Positions 33,943 through 44,982 of a stretch of DNA of 64,000 nt are shown piece by piece. The first letter of the stretch is position 1, and the number at the start of each line of letters is the position of its first letter. The position numbers were made by a program, and so were the translations under genes. The stretch covers positions 1 through 64,000 of the forward strand of contig WHVA01000543.1 in assembly GCA_015179125.1 (NCBI GenBank), given 5' to 3'. The notes under the pieces were generated by a model, which was given only the letters and a program-made list of their open reading frames with translations, was not told where the DNA came from and searched no databases. This DNA comes from Gautieria morchelliformis. Its lineage: Eukaryota; Basidiomycota; Agaricomycetes; Gomphales; Gomphaceae.

Positions 33943-35607
33943 TTTTTTTTTTTTTTTTTTTTTTATATCCAATTTTTCATCTTTTGGGGTGGGCCCTATG
34001 TAAGGCGCTTGTACATTAGCCCTTGTCAACATTTGTTCTATCTAGCCCGTCCTTCTCTATCTCCGCTAGTGCTCCTTGGGCTAAGCCCTGGGCTTGTCCG
34101 TGCCTGCGTTGGCGGGGTGGGATTTGCGCTCTGTGCGCTGCGTGTTTTCCATTTCATTCTTTCTCTCTTCCTCCGCTCCTTCCCTTCGCCGCTAGTTCAC
34201 TCCTCTGCGTCCCTGCCTTGTCATGTTGTGTCTCCTTGCCCTGTGTCCCTACTCCCTCATCTCTGTCCCCTTTCCCCTTGTCCTTCCCTACTTCTCTCGT
34301 CTGCTTTTCCGTTCATCTGTGCCTCTGCCTCACCGGCTATCTCTCATCAGCCTTGTGTTGCCTCTGTCCCGGCCTCCCTCGTCTCTTGTGTCCATGCTCC
34401 TGTGTGTTCCTTCGAAACGCTTCGTGTCCTGTATGTACTTGAACAATGGTCTCATCGCTTTCGGTTTGGCTAGTAGGGTGTTTACCGCCTTCGCTTCCTG
34501 CTTTAGGGTCCTCTCGAGTTCCTATCATGGGCCGCTGTAGGCTGGGCACCTGAAGAGGTAGTGGTGTACCGTCTCGTCAGCTCACCTGCACTTCGTGCAC
34601 GTTGGTGAGTCCGCCTTTCCGATTCTGTAGAGGTGTTTGTTCAGGGGCACATGTCCTGTTCTAAGTTGGATCAGCAGCACCGCTTGTCTGTGCGCTAGCC
34701 CCTCCATCAGCTCCGCGAAGGTCGCGGATGGCATCGTTCTGTCGATCTCGTGCGCGAGCACTGACCTCGGGGATCTGGCAAATACAGCTCTGGCCCTGCG
34801 CCTGAGCTCCTTCTGATGTCTTTGTATCTCTGCCGATCTGCTTATTGGCAGGGGCCCTCTGCACTCTATTGGGATGAACCACTCCTCGCTGCTGTTGCCC
34901 CTCGCCTCCTTGTCCGCCCTCTCGTTCCCTCTGATCCCTTTGTGCCCCGGCGTCCACCTCATGAGGATCGTGGCTTCCGGCTGCATCTGTGCGATGCCCT
35001 CGATCTGTCTGTGCAGGGCGTCCAGGAGGTATTGAGCCGACATCTGTTTTTCTTTCCTTGTGGTTAGTATTGCAGCTTGATTGTCCATACCTATCATGTA
35101 ACTCCCGCTCCTCTCTCTGTTCAGTAGTTTCACACCCAGCGCCGCTCCCACCAGCTCCGCCTCGAAGACCGTGTGTTCTTCTTCCGGGCCCAGGTAGAGG
35201 CGGACCACCTGCTGCTCCCTCCCTTCCCTGTATAGTACTGCTGCCGCCCCTACCCTCTGTCGATGCACGATCCGTCCAAGTAGACCTGTACCTGCGCCCT
35301 GTCCCTCTTCAGCTCCGCTATGGATTTCTTTTCATCCGTAGGTATCTGGATTCGGAAGGCCGGGGCCCACTTTGGCCCTCTCATTACCGTGTTTATCTTC
35401 TCCATTCTGTTCGGCTCGAGGTGTACGCGTGCAGGATCTCGTGCATCTGCGTGCGATGCCTTCTGACGTATCTCGAGGCGGCGCGGCTTACTCGCGGGGA
35501 CAGGGGGTGCCTCTCAGGGAGGCAGGATAATCTTGTGGCGGCCTTGTGGATGAGCTTATCTACGAGTAGCGGGAACGGCAGTAAGTTGGCGTGAGCATTG
35601 AGCGTGT
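33943..35607 (-). mobile_element. LINE (Tad/I-type) 3' fragment with RNase H and poly(A)
   Basis: The minus strand ends in a 22-nt poly(A) (T run at 33,943-33,964), as for a non-LTR retrotransposon. Upstream, 35,590-34,582 encodes the region after the reverse transcriptase: NAHANLLPFPLLVDKLIHKA, then an RNase H domain. The first catalytic Asp is in VYLDGSCID, and the frame changes within the next few codons. The domain resumes as VGAAAVLYREG, then FEAELVGAALGVKLL (Glu), MDNQAAI (Asp) and WTPGHKGIRGNERADKEA (Asp). A CTKC zinc-type end follows at about 34,590. The 5' side is cut by the copia element at 35,608, so reverse transcriptase and endonuclease are missing. Dead element. Confidence 0.75.
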
Positions 35608-35977
35608 TGTGAGCAACTAGGGGTTATGGCAGGGAAGGTTCGGTAGAGTTCTTAGAAAGCTAGAATCAAATTCACTCTCTCAGTGAATTTATTTTCACTG
35701 GGAGAGGAGTACTATTCTGTCTCAGAATGCATATACGTGCACCCGGCCCTTTAGCGCTCAAAAGCTCGCGCGTCGAAGTCATTTCAAACTCCGCTGGGTG
35801 CAGCCACTTGTGAGAACAAAATGAAATGGAGAGGTAGAGAGTGACTGGAAAATTTCGAAAATAACCAGAGAAGTGAATGCATGGTACAAGAACAATGTGA
35901 GAGGAAATTGAAACACCATACAATAAATCGAATATATTATGCTTGATTTTGGTGCAGGAGCATAAATGCACCCAACA
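35608..35977 (-). repeat. copia 3' LTR (370 bp)
   Basis: Matches 40,242-41,371 once the extra sequences of the latter are removed. Ends TGTTGGGTGC on the minus strand and begins TGTGAGCAAC on the plus strand. Confidence 0.85.
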
Positions 35978-35990
35978 CGCCCCCTCAAGC

Positions 35991-37916
35991 TTAATATATT
36001 CCGATTCTCTCATTGAGGATTCTCACTCTAGGACTAGGAAGTCCTTTAGTGAGAAGATCGGCTAGCATGTGTTCCGTTGGTAGGTACACAAGCTTAATTT
36101 CTCCATCTTCGACTATATCTCGGATGAAATATAATCTAATGTCGAAATGTTTGGTCCTCATGTGTTGTTGAGTGCCATAGATGATGGCAATGGCTGATTG
36201 ATTGTCTGAATAAAGTTTGATGGGATAATTCAGCGGTTGGAATACTTCAGAAATAAAGTGGCGCATCCATAAGGCTTCTTTGCTCGCATGTGTCAGGGCA
36301 ATGAATTCGGCTTCAGTTGATGATAGGGCTACTATGGATTGTTTTTGACAACTCCATGATACTGTCCCTCCATCAATCTGAAAAATATAAGCCGAGTATG
36401 AGTGCCTGTGCTCTTGTGAAGCCCAATCCGCATCTGAATACCCAATGAGGCCATCTCGATTTTTCCCAAGTGTCAATTTGTAGTCCATCGTGCCTTTTAG
36501 ATATTTAAAGACACGTTTGACTGCATTCCAATGAGTTGGACCTGGATTTTCGAGGAACTGAGAAAGTAATGACACTGCGAATGCAATGTCTGGTCGAGTG
36601 GCTACTGCTGCCCACATCAATGATCCTATCGCTTGTCTGTATGGAATTTTCGACATCTTCTGCTTGTCTTCATCTGTAGAAGGGCATTGGTCTCTGGATA
36701 ATTTAATGGCTGGGTCGAGAGGCGTGGAAAATGTTTTGGCATCATCCAGATTGAATTTTTTGATGATTTTCTGGATGTATGCACTTTGGGATATTGCAAT
36801 CGATTTGTTCTTCCAATCTCTTTCGATTTTGAGGTTCAAAAGCCAGTGGATCTCGCCTAGGTCTTTCATACTAAAGACCTGGGCAAGGTCGTGCTTCACC
36901 CCATCAAGGACTGGTTGATTTTCAGCTGTGATGGTAAGGTCGTCTACAGCTGTTGCAATGATTGCATGTCCCTTCGGTCCACGTCTGCAAAATACAGCTC
37001 CATCCGAAGCTGATTTAGTGAATCCTAGCTTGAGAAATTCACCACTCAGATGTTTGTACCATTCCCTTCCAGACTGTTTGAGGCCGTAAAGTGCTTTCTT
37101 CAGCAGGAGGACATCATCTTTGTCTCCAGTCTCATATCCATACGGCTGTCTCATGTAAATAGGTTCGGGCAGTGTAGCATTCAAATACGCACTGTCCACA
37201 TCCATTTGATGAATAGGCCAGTTATTCCTAGCAGCAATGGCGCATATAATCCGTAAGGAAGTCATCCGAGCAACAGGTGCATAAGTTTCATTGTAGTCAA
37301 CTCCAAAACTTTGTGTAAAGCCTTGGGCGACCATCCTCGATCTAGGTGTAATGGGTTCACCTTCTGGATTGCATTTCCAGAGGAATACCCATCTATTTCC
37401 GACAATATTTGCCCTAGGAGGTGGTTTAACCACTTCCCATACACCTTTGTCAAGTAGCACCTTGTACTCTTTATCCATCGATGCTTTCCACATAGGATCA
37501 TTTAAGGCTTCATCTGCATTGCTAGGCTCGGTCTGATTCAAACCCGGCAGCACTTTATCTTTGTTTTGATCCGAGGTCAAAAGTGTACTGATGGCAAGGT
37601 TATAATCACTGATGCCGTCAGTTTCAGAGGATAAATCTTGTTCGAATAATTTGTCTTGATGGTCCTCAATGTCCTCATAAGCTAGTGTAGTGATGTCTGC
37701 ACCAGCATGTCTCTTAGCTTGAGATCTTGTTATGGGACCACTTGGGGCCGGCCGCTCCTGCTGCTGACAGATCCTCTTGCTTCTCCTTGTTGGAGCAGCT
37801 TCTTTAGGTCTGACATCAACAGTCTGACTGGGTTGCAGCTCTTCAAGACGTTCCTCTGGTTCATTATCGTCAATTTCCTCGATCTTTGCCTCCTCGCTGA
37901 CTAAGCAACTAGGCAT
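35991..37916 (-). pseudogene. copia reverse transcriptase and RNase H
   Basis: A 641-codon frame. The N-terminal part is acidic and Arg-rich (the tether after integrase). The copia-type reverse transcriptase begins at about residue 150 (KGVWEVVKPP, NRWVFLWKCN). Diagnostic elements are MDVDSAYLNATL, ALYGLKQSGREW and the catalytic TAVDDL box. RNase H follows: GYSDADWASQ, SSTEAEFIAL, YSDNQSAI and the final RTKHFDIR. Individually intact, but it is out of frame with the upstream integrase at about 37,905, so the polyprotein cannot be made. Confidence 0.9.
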
Positions 37917-39064
37917 AGGTGGTGGCGCTGAATGGCCTGTATCACCTTTCTGGACGTAGGTAGCTGTGACTCTTCAATAGAAATGATTGGAGCTTTGCCC
38001 CCCTTCATCTCTGAGTCAAATATAACATTCCGCTCGACAGAAACCTTCTGAGAGTCAGGCCAGTAGATGCAGTGACCATGGCTCTGTCCAGAGATTCCTA
38101 TCCACTGAGCTCTTTTGGCACGGGCTGCTAGTTTGTTTCCCTCTTTGACTTTAACGTAGACTTCAATTCCCCACACGTGTATGTCCTTCAGGTTCGGTTT
38201 CTCGTGATGGATCATTTCAAAAGGGGTTTTATCTGGAAAAGCTCTTGTGTGCATCCTATTCTTAAGATAATTGGCGTGCAAAATTGCATGGCCCCATAAA
38301 GTCTTAGGAAGACTTGATTCCAATAGCATGGCACGAGCTCTTTCAACTAGAGTTCGGTTTAGACGTTCAGCAACACCATTTGACTCTGGGGTGCCATGCA
38401 CAGTCAACTGATGCTTTGTGCCTTGCTTGGCTAAATGCTGTTTGAATTCTGAGCTTGTGTATTCGCCCCCTCTGTCGGAAACGAGTGCTTTGATGTGCAC
38501 GTTCCTCTGTCGAAGCATCAAAGCCTCGTAGAGTTTGTATTTTGAAAATGCCTCCAATTTGTTTGCCATCAAATAGATAACCGATTCCCTTGAATAGTCG
38601 TCGATGAAAGACACATAATAGGATTTCTTGTCAATTGTAGAGTGTCTCGCTGGTCCCCAGCCATCAGAATAAATTCTGTCACCGAATTTTGAAGATCGGC
38701 TTCCGGGTTCCTGAGGAAGTGATTTACATGCAATCTTCGCTTGAATGCATGCATCGCAAACAACCTTGTCACCTTTTGAGCTCAATTCAATGCCTAATAT
38801 CATGCCACGGTTGAGCAAATGCTGTAGGGACTTTTGTGAAATATGCCCCATTTTCTGATGTATCTCCATGGCTGATGCGCATATATGCGCTTTGGAACTT
38901 GTGTGTTGTAAGTCAAATCGATATAAGCCATTCAGCTTCGGTGCTTGCATCAATATCCTGCCTTTACGATTGGATATTGTGCATTTCTGATCAGCTATGT
39001 GTGTTTTATAGCCTGCATCATCACACCGGCCGATCGAGATCAGGGTAACAGCCATTTTGGGCAC
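37901..39064 (-). pseudogene. copia GAG-pre-integrase and integrase
   Basis: A 387-codon frame holding the HHCC zinc region (HQKMGHISQKSLQHLL, CDACIQAK) and the DDE integrase core: SDGWGP (first Asp), VSDRGGEYTSSEF (second Asp) and PESNGVAERLNRTLVE (Glu). The catalytic triad is present. Both ends are frameshifted relative to protease (about 39,060) and reverse transcriptase. Confidence 0.88.
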
Positions 39065-39345
39065 GTTGTATCCTTCAATGTAATGTTCACAGTCTTATCT
39101 CCAACTTTATTAGATAGCACGAGTGAGCCTGAACCGAAGGCATCAAAAGTGCCTTTGTTGGCTGCACAAATTGTGCGTGGCTGTGGGAATGGACTGTAAT
39201 CCCTCAGTAAATTCTTGTGAGGGGTCATATGTGCGGTCGTTCCAGTGTCAAGGATAACAACAGTGTCCAAGGATAAACTACTCAAATTAGAGCAGTCAAA
39301 ATTGGCAAAAGCGGCTGGACTGCCACTCTCATCCTCGTCAGAAGA
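39040..39345 (-). pseudogene. copia aspartic protease segment
   Basis: VVILDTGTTAHMTPHKNLL is the retroviral-type protease active site, with DTG where copia elements usually have DSG. A frameshift near 39,340 separates it from gag and another near 39,060 from integrase. Confidence 0.8.
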
Positions 39346-40235
39346 CCTTCTTCGGCAACATTCACCTTGGATTTGCCCTTCTTCTTTTTGGCTTTAGCTT
39401 TCTTTTTCTGACGTGGCCCCTGGCCTTCTTTACCACCTCCTTTAGCCCAGCAACTCTCGATAGCATGTCCAGGCTTGTGGCAATTAGTGCATGTAGGCAC
39501 CTTCGGGTCTTTCTGGCCCTTCTGCCCTTTCGTAGATGAACCAATAAATGCCTGCTCTTCTTGTGAAATATTAAGGGTCTTTCTCCTGTCATATTGAGCC
39601 TTTAGTACTCTGATAATATCATCAGGCACTAAGGGCATTCCACATTCTTCGAGTGACGTGGTAAGGGCATTCATAACTGCCTCATAGGAGGGTGGAAGTG
39701 ACGCAAGGATAATATCCGTGAACTCTCCTTCAGAAATTCTGGCTCCCATCTCATTAAGACGAGCATAGAGGTCTTGGGCCTTGTCCAAGTGATCTCTCAA
39801 GCCTCCATCCTCAGGACACCTCATACTGCGAAGCTGTCTCTGTAGGTTGGTGAGGACCATCTTGGGCTTTTTGGTCATTTCATTGACCAATGCATCCCAG
39901 ACTTCTTTTGCTGTATGCTTCTTCTGTAGCATCAGAGCTAGTGACTCTGACACTGAGACAATTATTTGGGTTTTTGCCTGTCCTTCTCTGGCAAGATACT
40001 TCTCCAGCTTCTCCCCAGCCTTCTCTATCTGAGTTTCCTCAGCTTCTGTAAGAATATGGCCTGGGGGCATGACTGGAAGATCAGGAGGTCGAATGGCTCT
40101 CCCTTCTATATGCCTGAGTAGATTTTTGGACTCAAAATAACTTGTGAGAGTAGCTCGCCACAGAGGCCAATTACTTCCATCTGTTGCAAGCTTCTCCACA
40201 CCCAAAAGCTTCTGCGAAGTGTCTGCGGGGCCCAT
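39282..40235 (-). CDS. copia Gag with CCHC zinc knuckle
   Basis: Starting at the ATG at 40,235, directly after the LTR (the frame extends a few codons into the LTR, but the second Met gives the usual Gag start MGPADTSQ). It contains the UBN2-like capsid region (NWPLWRATLTSYFESKNLLR, VWDALVNEMTKKPKMVLTNL, ILASLPPSYEAVMNAL) and a zinc knuckle CTNCHKPGHAIESC, then a Lys-rich tail. The frame ends early through a shift near 39,340. Confidence 0.85.
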   Translation of the reverse strand: MGPADTSQKLLGVEKLATDGSNWPLWRATLTSYFESKNLLRHIEGRAIRPPDLPVMPPGHILTEAEETQIEKAGEKLEKYLAREGQAKTQIIVSVSESLALMLQKKHTAKEVWDALVNEMTKKPKMVLTNLQRQLRSMRCPEDGGLRDHLDKAQDLYARLNEMGARISEGEFTDIILASLPPSYEAVMNALTTSLEECGMPLVPDDIIRVLKAQYDRRKTLNISQEEQAFIGSSTKGQKGQKDPKVPTCTNCHKPGHAIESCWAKGGGKEGQGPRQKKKAKAKKKKGKSKVNVAEEGLLTRMRVAVQPLLPILTALI

Positions 40236-40448
40236 AATCCTTGTTAGCAACTCGGGGATATGGCAGGGAAGGTTCGGTAGAGCTCTTAGAAAGCTAGAAT
40301 CAGATTCACTCTCTTAGTGAATTTATTGTCACTGTTATATTAATACAATACCTAGAATCAGATTCACTACATGGTTTTCAGTCAACATGCTATGGAAATA
40401 TAAAAGATACTACTCGCCTCTCTCAGTGAATTTATTGTCACAGGGAGA

Positions 40449-40797
40449 TGTGAGAGGAGAACGCATAAGCCAGGGGCAAACCGCGTCACCCCGTGTCACC
40501 CCATTGTGACATATATGTGCAGTTTCATTGTTCCACTCTTTATTGTCCTATGTGCTTATTGTAGTTTAGATTCCATTGTTCTCCTTTACTATAAAGTAGG
40601 TAGCTAGAAGCCCTTTCTTCCTCAGTACTTTGCACTTGCGCAACTACTGAGGTAAGATATTCGGTATATTTCTCTTGTTCATTTTACTTATACGCTTGTA
40701 TAGAATACTCGCATAGGTAACCTTATATTAGTACTTTGCACTCGCGCAACTACTGAGAATACTCGCATAGATAAATATATTTATAACAAGTCTTACA
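40449..40797. mobile_element. Solo LTR nested in copia LTR (349 bp)
   Basis: Begins TGTGAGAGGAGAACG and ends AAGTCTTACA. Flanked by a 5-bp GGAGA target duplication (40,444-40,448 and 40,798-40,802). The empty site GGGAGAGGAGTAC is seen in the other copia LTR at about 35,699. A short internal repeat (AGTACTTTGCACT.GCGCAAC) occurs twice near its 3' end. Confidence 0.9.
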
Positions 40798-40981
40798 GGA
40801 GAGGAGTACTATTCTGTCTCAGAATGCATATACGTGCACCCGGCCCTTTAGCGCTCAAAAGCTCGCGCGTCGAAGCCATTTCAAACTCCGCTGGGTGCAG
40901 CCGCTTGTGAGAATAGAGATAACAAAATGAAATGGAGAGGTAGGGAGTGACTGGAAATTTTCGAAAATAATCAGAGAAGTG

Positions 40982-41252
40982 AAAAGGAGCCCCCGCCTTC
41001 CTGGACGCTAGTGGAGTTCTACATCCAAAGATTACGACCTCAGATTAAAGGAGAATGCTGAGTGAGGAGGATAAGAAAGGCAGTAGATCAAGGGCCCCAT
41101 TCGACTGGATGTGGTGCATTATTCCCATCGAATTAAAACAGAGGGGACTTGAAGGTCTGGAGACAGTCAAGCCATGTTCCAACTAGTAACGAATGATCCA
41201 AGGTTCTCATAAATTTTTGTCGCGTTCTGGGGAAAGGTCTGCCGACCCTAGG
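40982..41252. mobile_element. Unidentified ~270-bp insertion in copia LTR
   Basis: Absent from the partner LTR, which reads GAAGTGAATGCATGG across the site. No LTR-type ends, no terminal repeats and no target duplication were seen. No coding frame of note. Its origin is unknown. Confidence 0.6.
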
Positions 41253-41371
41253 CATGGTACAAGAACAATGTGAGAAGATATTGAAACACCAGACAATAAA
41301 TCGAAATTACCCTACAATAAATCGAATATATTATGCTTGATTTTGGTGCAGGAGCATAAATGCACCCAACA

Positions 41372-41590
41372 CGTCCTCCCATCCCACAATCATCCAGTGC
41401 TCCTGGTCTACTGGAGCATGGAGAATATCTGCGGCCCCCTGTCTCGGGGCCATTGCTCGCGTTGTGGACGTTGACGGATCAATGTCCATCCCATCTTTGG
41501 GGGGCATCATCTTTGTGGGGATGATGGTGGTAGGCTTCCAAGAAGCGATGCACCCTTGGAAAGATCCGAGGATTTAACCGCACCGTGGCC
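41372..41590. other. Short stretch between copia LTR and gypsy pol
   Basis: No LTR corresponding to 48,234-49,061 is present here, so the gypsy 3' end is missing. The minus strand near 41,545-41,510 resembles the start of the gypsy pol frame at 44,836 (GCTTCT..AAGCC.ACCACCATCATC), which hints at a fragment of a related element. Confidence 0.35.
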
Positions 41591-41624
41591 GGCGTGTCAC
41601 GTGGTCTGCACGTGACAGACGCGT

Positions 41625-43375
41625 CTAGCAGCGTCTGGGGAGGTCGCGTGGCTTGCTCACCCCCCGAAGCTCTAGATAGCTATCTAGGGCTTCAAGGTCC
41701 TTGCAGGACGACATGGGTTCCCATGTCACGTCGCCTAGGGTCCAACGGACATGGAACTCCAGGTCCGTCGAGTTTATCCATCGATGTGCGATAATCTCGT
41801 CAACGAGCCACTCCTCGTCGTCATTCGCTCCGAAGTCATAAAATGACTTGGCCTCACGACGAGGAAACAATTCATCGTTGTTAGCCTCGTATCGCCGTAC
41901 GAGGCTTGAATGGAAGACCGGTGAAATGCGACGGCTTTTCAGCTCATCGGGAAGATCAAGGGTCACCGTTGAGGCATCGTTGTGAGCCTCGACAATGTGG
42001 TACGGTCCGATGTACTGCGGGACTAGTTTTCTGGCTCTTCCTTTCGGGAGAGTTAGGTTTTGTGTCGAAAGGTAGACGCAGTCGTTGGCCGCATACCTGT
42101 CGCTCGCCATACGTTTCTTGTTTGCATGAAACATTTACGTCACTCGATGCTCTATGATTGCATCGTGTGCCGCCATCAGGTTCCATTTTGCCTGATGTGC
42201 GAACCGGGCTACCCCTTGAACGGGGTGTCCACAGCTATGGGGAGATCTATCCGCGGCATATAGCCGTGGTTCAGCTCGAAAGGTGCGAACCCTGTGGTCG
42301 CGCTGATGTTGCTGTTGAGGGCGCCCTCAACCATTGGGCATTTCAATGCCCAATCCTTCTGATCGTCTCTGACGACCGCACGCAATATCTGGCCGATCGA
42401 GCGGTTTGCCCGCTTGGTGGCTCCATCCGTTTGGGGATGGAAGGCAGTTGACATGAGGAGCTTAGTCCCCATGAGTCGCTGTAGTTCACGCCAGAAGATC
42501 GACGTGAACTTCGAGTCTCTGTCCGAGATGATGCAGTCGGGAACTCCGTGGAGTCAAATGATCTCCTTCAGAAACAGCCAGGCTACTCCCTTGCCTGACA
42601 CGCTCGTCGTGGTTGGTACGAGGTGTACGAGCAACATTAGTGGGTCGATGACTACCATCAGGTAGTCACAGTCATTGGATTTGGGCAGGGGCCCCATGAA
42701 GTCGATGCCAATAGACTGCCACAGCCTATCTGGAATGGGTAGGCTGTGTAGTAGGCCTTTGGGCCGTTGTGGTCTGGTTTTCGTCATCTGACACCTCGCG
42801 CACGATGTGCAGAACACTTCTATGTCTGGGCTCATGCCCGGCCACCAATATGATCTTCGAACATAGTTCGAAGTCTTCAGATGACCATAGTGGCTGACTA
42901 TCTGATGTGCCCGATCAATGATGATTTCGATCAGCTTCCTTCCCCCTTGAAGAACAGAGCGGGGGACGGCAATGACGTCTCTCTTGAGCTGGTTCTTAGT
43001 CCAGATCAGCCCGTCCCGGATCCCGAATCTCGGGTGCGCATCCGGGTGCGTCGTGATCTTTGTGAACATGGCGTCCCTGTGGTACGCATCTCATAGGACC
43101 TTAGACAGGTCTACGCCTTGCTCGACGACCCGGCGCAGGGGCGCGCCATCATTTCCTGCAGCAATGACTCTGACGTCATCGTCGTCGTCGTCGCGTGACG
43201 CGGTGATGCTCACAGGCTCTGGTGAGCCCTCGCTTAATGCGGCGGATTCCGTTACTCTCGCCTCTGTCTTCTCAGCGAGGCGTTTAGAGTGTCTTGTCGC
43301 CGCTGTTCGCAGCTCGATATACCGGTCGGTGGGCAATAACTCACCATCCAGGTCTAAAGGCGCATCTGCGTTCAC
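41625..43375 (-). pseudogene. gypsy integrase with chromodomain, disabled
   Basis: The N-terminal zinc region reads HQIVSHYGHLKTSNYVRRSY with CTSCARC. The first catalytic Asp is in IGIDFMGPLPKS. A stop codon follows KEII, then the frame resumes with [16 protein letters not shown] (second Asp). The third block, [14 protein letters not shown], has Lys where the catalytic Glu is expected, so the enzyme would be inactive even without the frame breaks. The C-terminal part (42,134-41,625) includes YIGPYHIVEAHNDASTVTLD and a chromodomain: EWLVDEIIAHRW, LEFHVRWTLGDVTWEP. A chromodomain at this place defines chromoviruses. Confidence 0.88.
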
Positions 43376-43585
43376 GAAGATGTGGTCCGGGTGATTGTCA
43401 TCACTCGTGTCGTTCTTGTAGTAGCGCGACAGGCAGTCCGCTACCTTGTTCTCTACACCATCAACATGAACGGTGTTGAAATTGAACCGGGATAGAAACT
43501 CCCACCATCTGACCTGGCGGTCAGATAGGCTCTTCTGTGTCTTGAAGTACTCGAGCCCTTTGTGGTCTGTGACGAGGGTGAACCT

Positions 43586-44836
43586 TCACCCCAGCAGTTT
43601 GTCCTCCCATTTCATGAGAGCCTCGAGCACCACAATCGTCTCGTGCTCGTGAGTCCGGTAGTGTTGCTGAGCAACGCTGAACTTCTTTGACAAGAAGCCG
43701 GCAGGTCGACAGGTTTTCCAGTCAGGACCTTGGCGGTAGACCGCATCGACGTCGGCTTTTGACCCGTCGGTGATCACCCAGATCGGCTCTGGGCACCTTG
43801 CGTCTACTGGATGCAGGATCGGGGCCTTACAGGCCAACGCCTTAATGCTTTGCCAGCATTTGTCTAGTAGTGGAGTCCATTCGAATGGATGGTTATTACA
43901 TGCACAGCCCGATAGTGGGGTGGTATATGCGCTAACATCTGGCATGTAGTGTGCCAGATACTGTACCAGCCCGAGGAAACGCTGGACGTCGTTGAACATC
44001 CATGGCCTACGCCACTGCGATGCGTTGCATCTTGTCCTTGTCAGCATGTACCCCTCGGCCATCGATGATATGGCCGAGACACTCCATTCGGATGGAATAG
44101 AGGTCCACCTTTTTCTTGCTCAGAAAAAGGTGATTCTTCCTCAGTCTGTCAAAGACGATGTAGAGGTGCTCTTCATGCTCTTGTATTGAGAGCGAGAATA
44201 TGAAGATGTCGTCCATGTATACATGGACGAAGCGACCTATGCAGTCGCGGAAAATGGCTGTCATCAGCCGTTGGAATGTTGATGGGGCATTACAGTCCCC
44301 CATCTGTATCCCTGGCTCCTGAAGGTGCCAAGGATCGTGGCAAAGGCAGTCTTTGCTACGTGATCCGGATGGATTCAGATCTGCTCGTATGCTTCTGACA
44401 TATCGAGTTTTGTTCGATACCACAGCGAGCCATGTTGCTGTGAATGATATCCTGATCCGGGAAGGGCGTGACGTCCTTCACCGTGTTCTCGTTCTGCTGG
44501 CGCAGATCAAAGACGGTTCGCAATGTACTGTTCTTCTTCGGCACACACAGCATGGGCACAGCCTGCTGCGTGACTGCCGGAATCCACCACTTTGCAGCAG
44601 TGTATCGTTCTATCTTAGCTGACAGTTCCTCTCGGAAGTGTTCGGGCATTTCGGTAGTCGATACCGCATGTGCTTGTTGGGTCGATGAGGTTGATCTCAT
44701 GGTTGATCTCCCGTAGTGGCGGGAGTTCTAATGGAATTCCACTGACTAAGTCAGTGATTCGTTCCATCCATTCCTCGCGGATGCGAGGAAGGTCATCATC
44801 AGTGAGGATGATGGTGGTGGTTGGCTTAGAAGCCAT
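43586..44836 (-). pseudogene. gypsy reverse transcriptase and RNase H
   Basis: Starts MASKPTTTIILTDDDLPRIR. RT blocks are VPKKNSTLRTVFDLRQQNE, GDCNAPSTFQRLM and the catalytic VYMDDIFIFS. RNase H begins VITDGSKADVDAV and continues LSKKFSVAQQHYRTHEHET. Three frames are needed, with breaks near 44,650, 44,400 and 44,040. Confidence 0.88.
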
Positions 44837-44982
44837 TACGCACTGTGGCGTCTATTAGGTCCCGCGGCGCGTGGAACTGCTTTCCTCTTCCCCATCGCTT
44901 TCACCGTTAGGTGAGAGCGCCTCTCCCTACGGTTGTAGGGTGAGTTCGAGGACGAGTCATCCCGCGACTCATCCTCCTGGCT

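Larger units (their letters stand above)
35608..41371 (-). mobile_element. Ty1/copia retrotransposon, full-length but decayed
   Basis: On the minus strand: 5' LTR (41,371-40,242), gag, protease, integrase, reverse transcriptase/RNase H, a purine-rich tract next to 35,978, and 3' LTR (35,977-35,608). LTR ends are TGTTGGGTGC and TAACA/CACA. At least three frame breaks in gag-pol and heavily diverged LTRs with later insertions show that it is old and inactive. It sits inside the LINE on its left. On its right is the truncated gypsy element. No clean 5-bp target duplication is visible (CGTGT versus CGTCC). Confidence 0.85.
40242..41371 (-). repeat. copia 5' LTR expanded by nested insertions
   Basis: The LTR is split by a ~107-bp partial internal duplication (40,336-40,441), a 349-bp solo LTR (40,449-40,797) and an unexplained ~270-bp insert (40,982-41,252). 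It also carries a 20-bp local duplication near 41,290-41,325 of ACAATAAATCGAA-type sequence. Without these it matches the 370-bp LTR at 35,608. Confidence 0.85.

Noticed and set aside
34989-35594. Long plus-strand frame over the LINE
   Set aside because: It is antisense to a clear RNase H sequence; open only because of codon bias of the real strand.
35608-41371. Target-site duplication of the copia element
   Set aside because: Flanks CGTGT and CGTCC share only three bases, so a duplication cannot be claimed.
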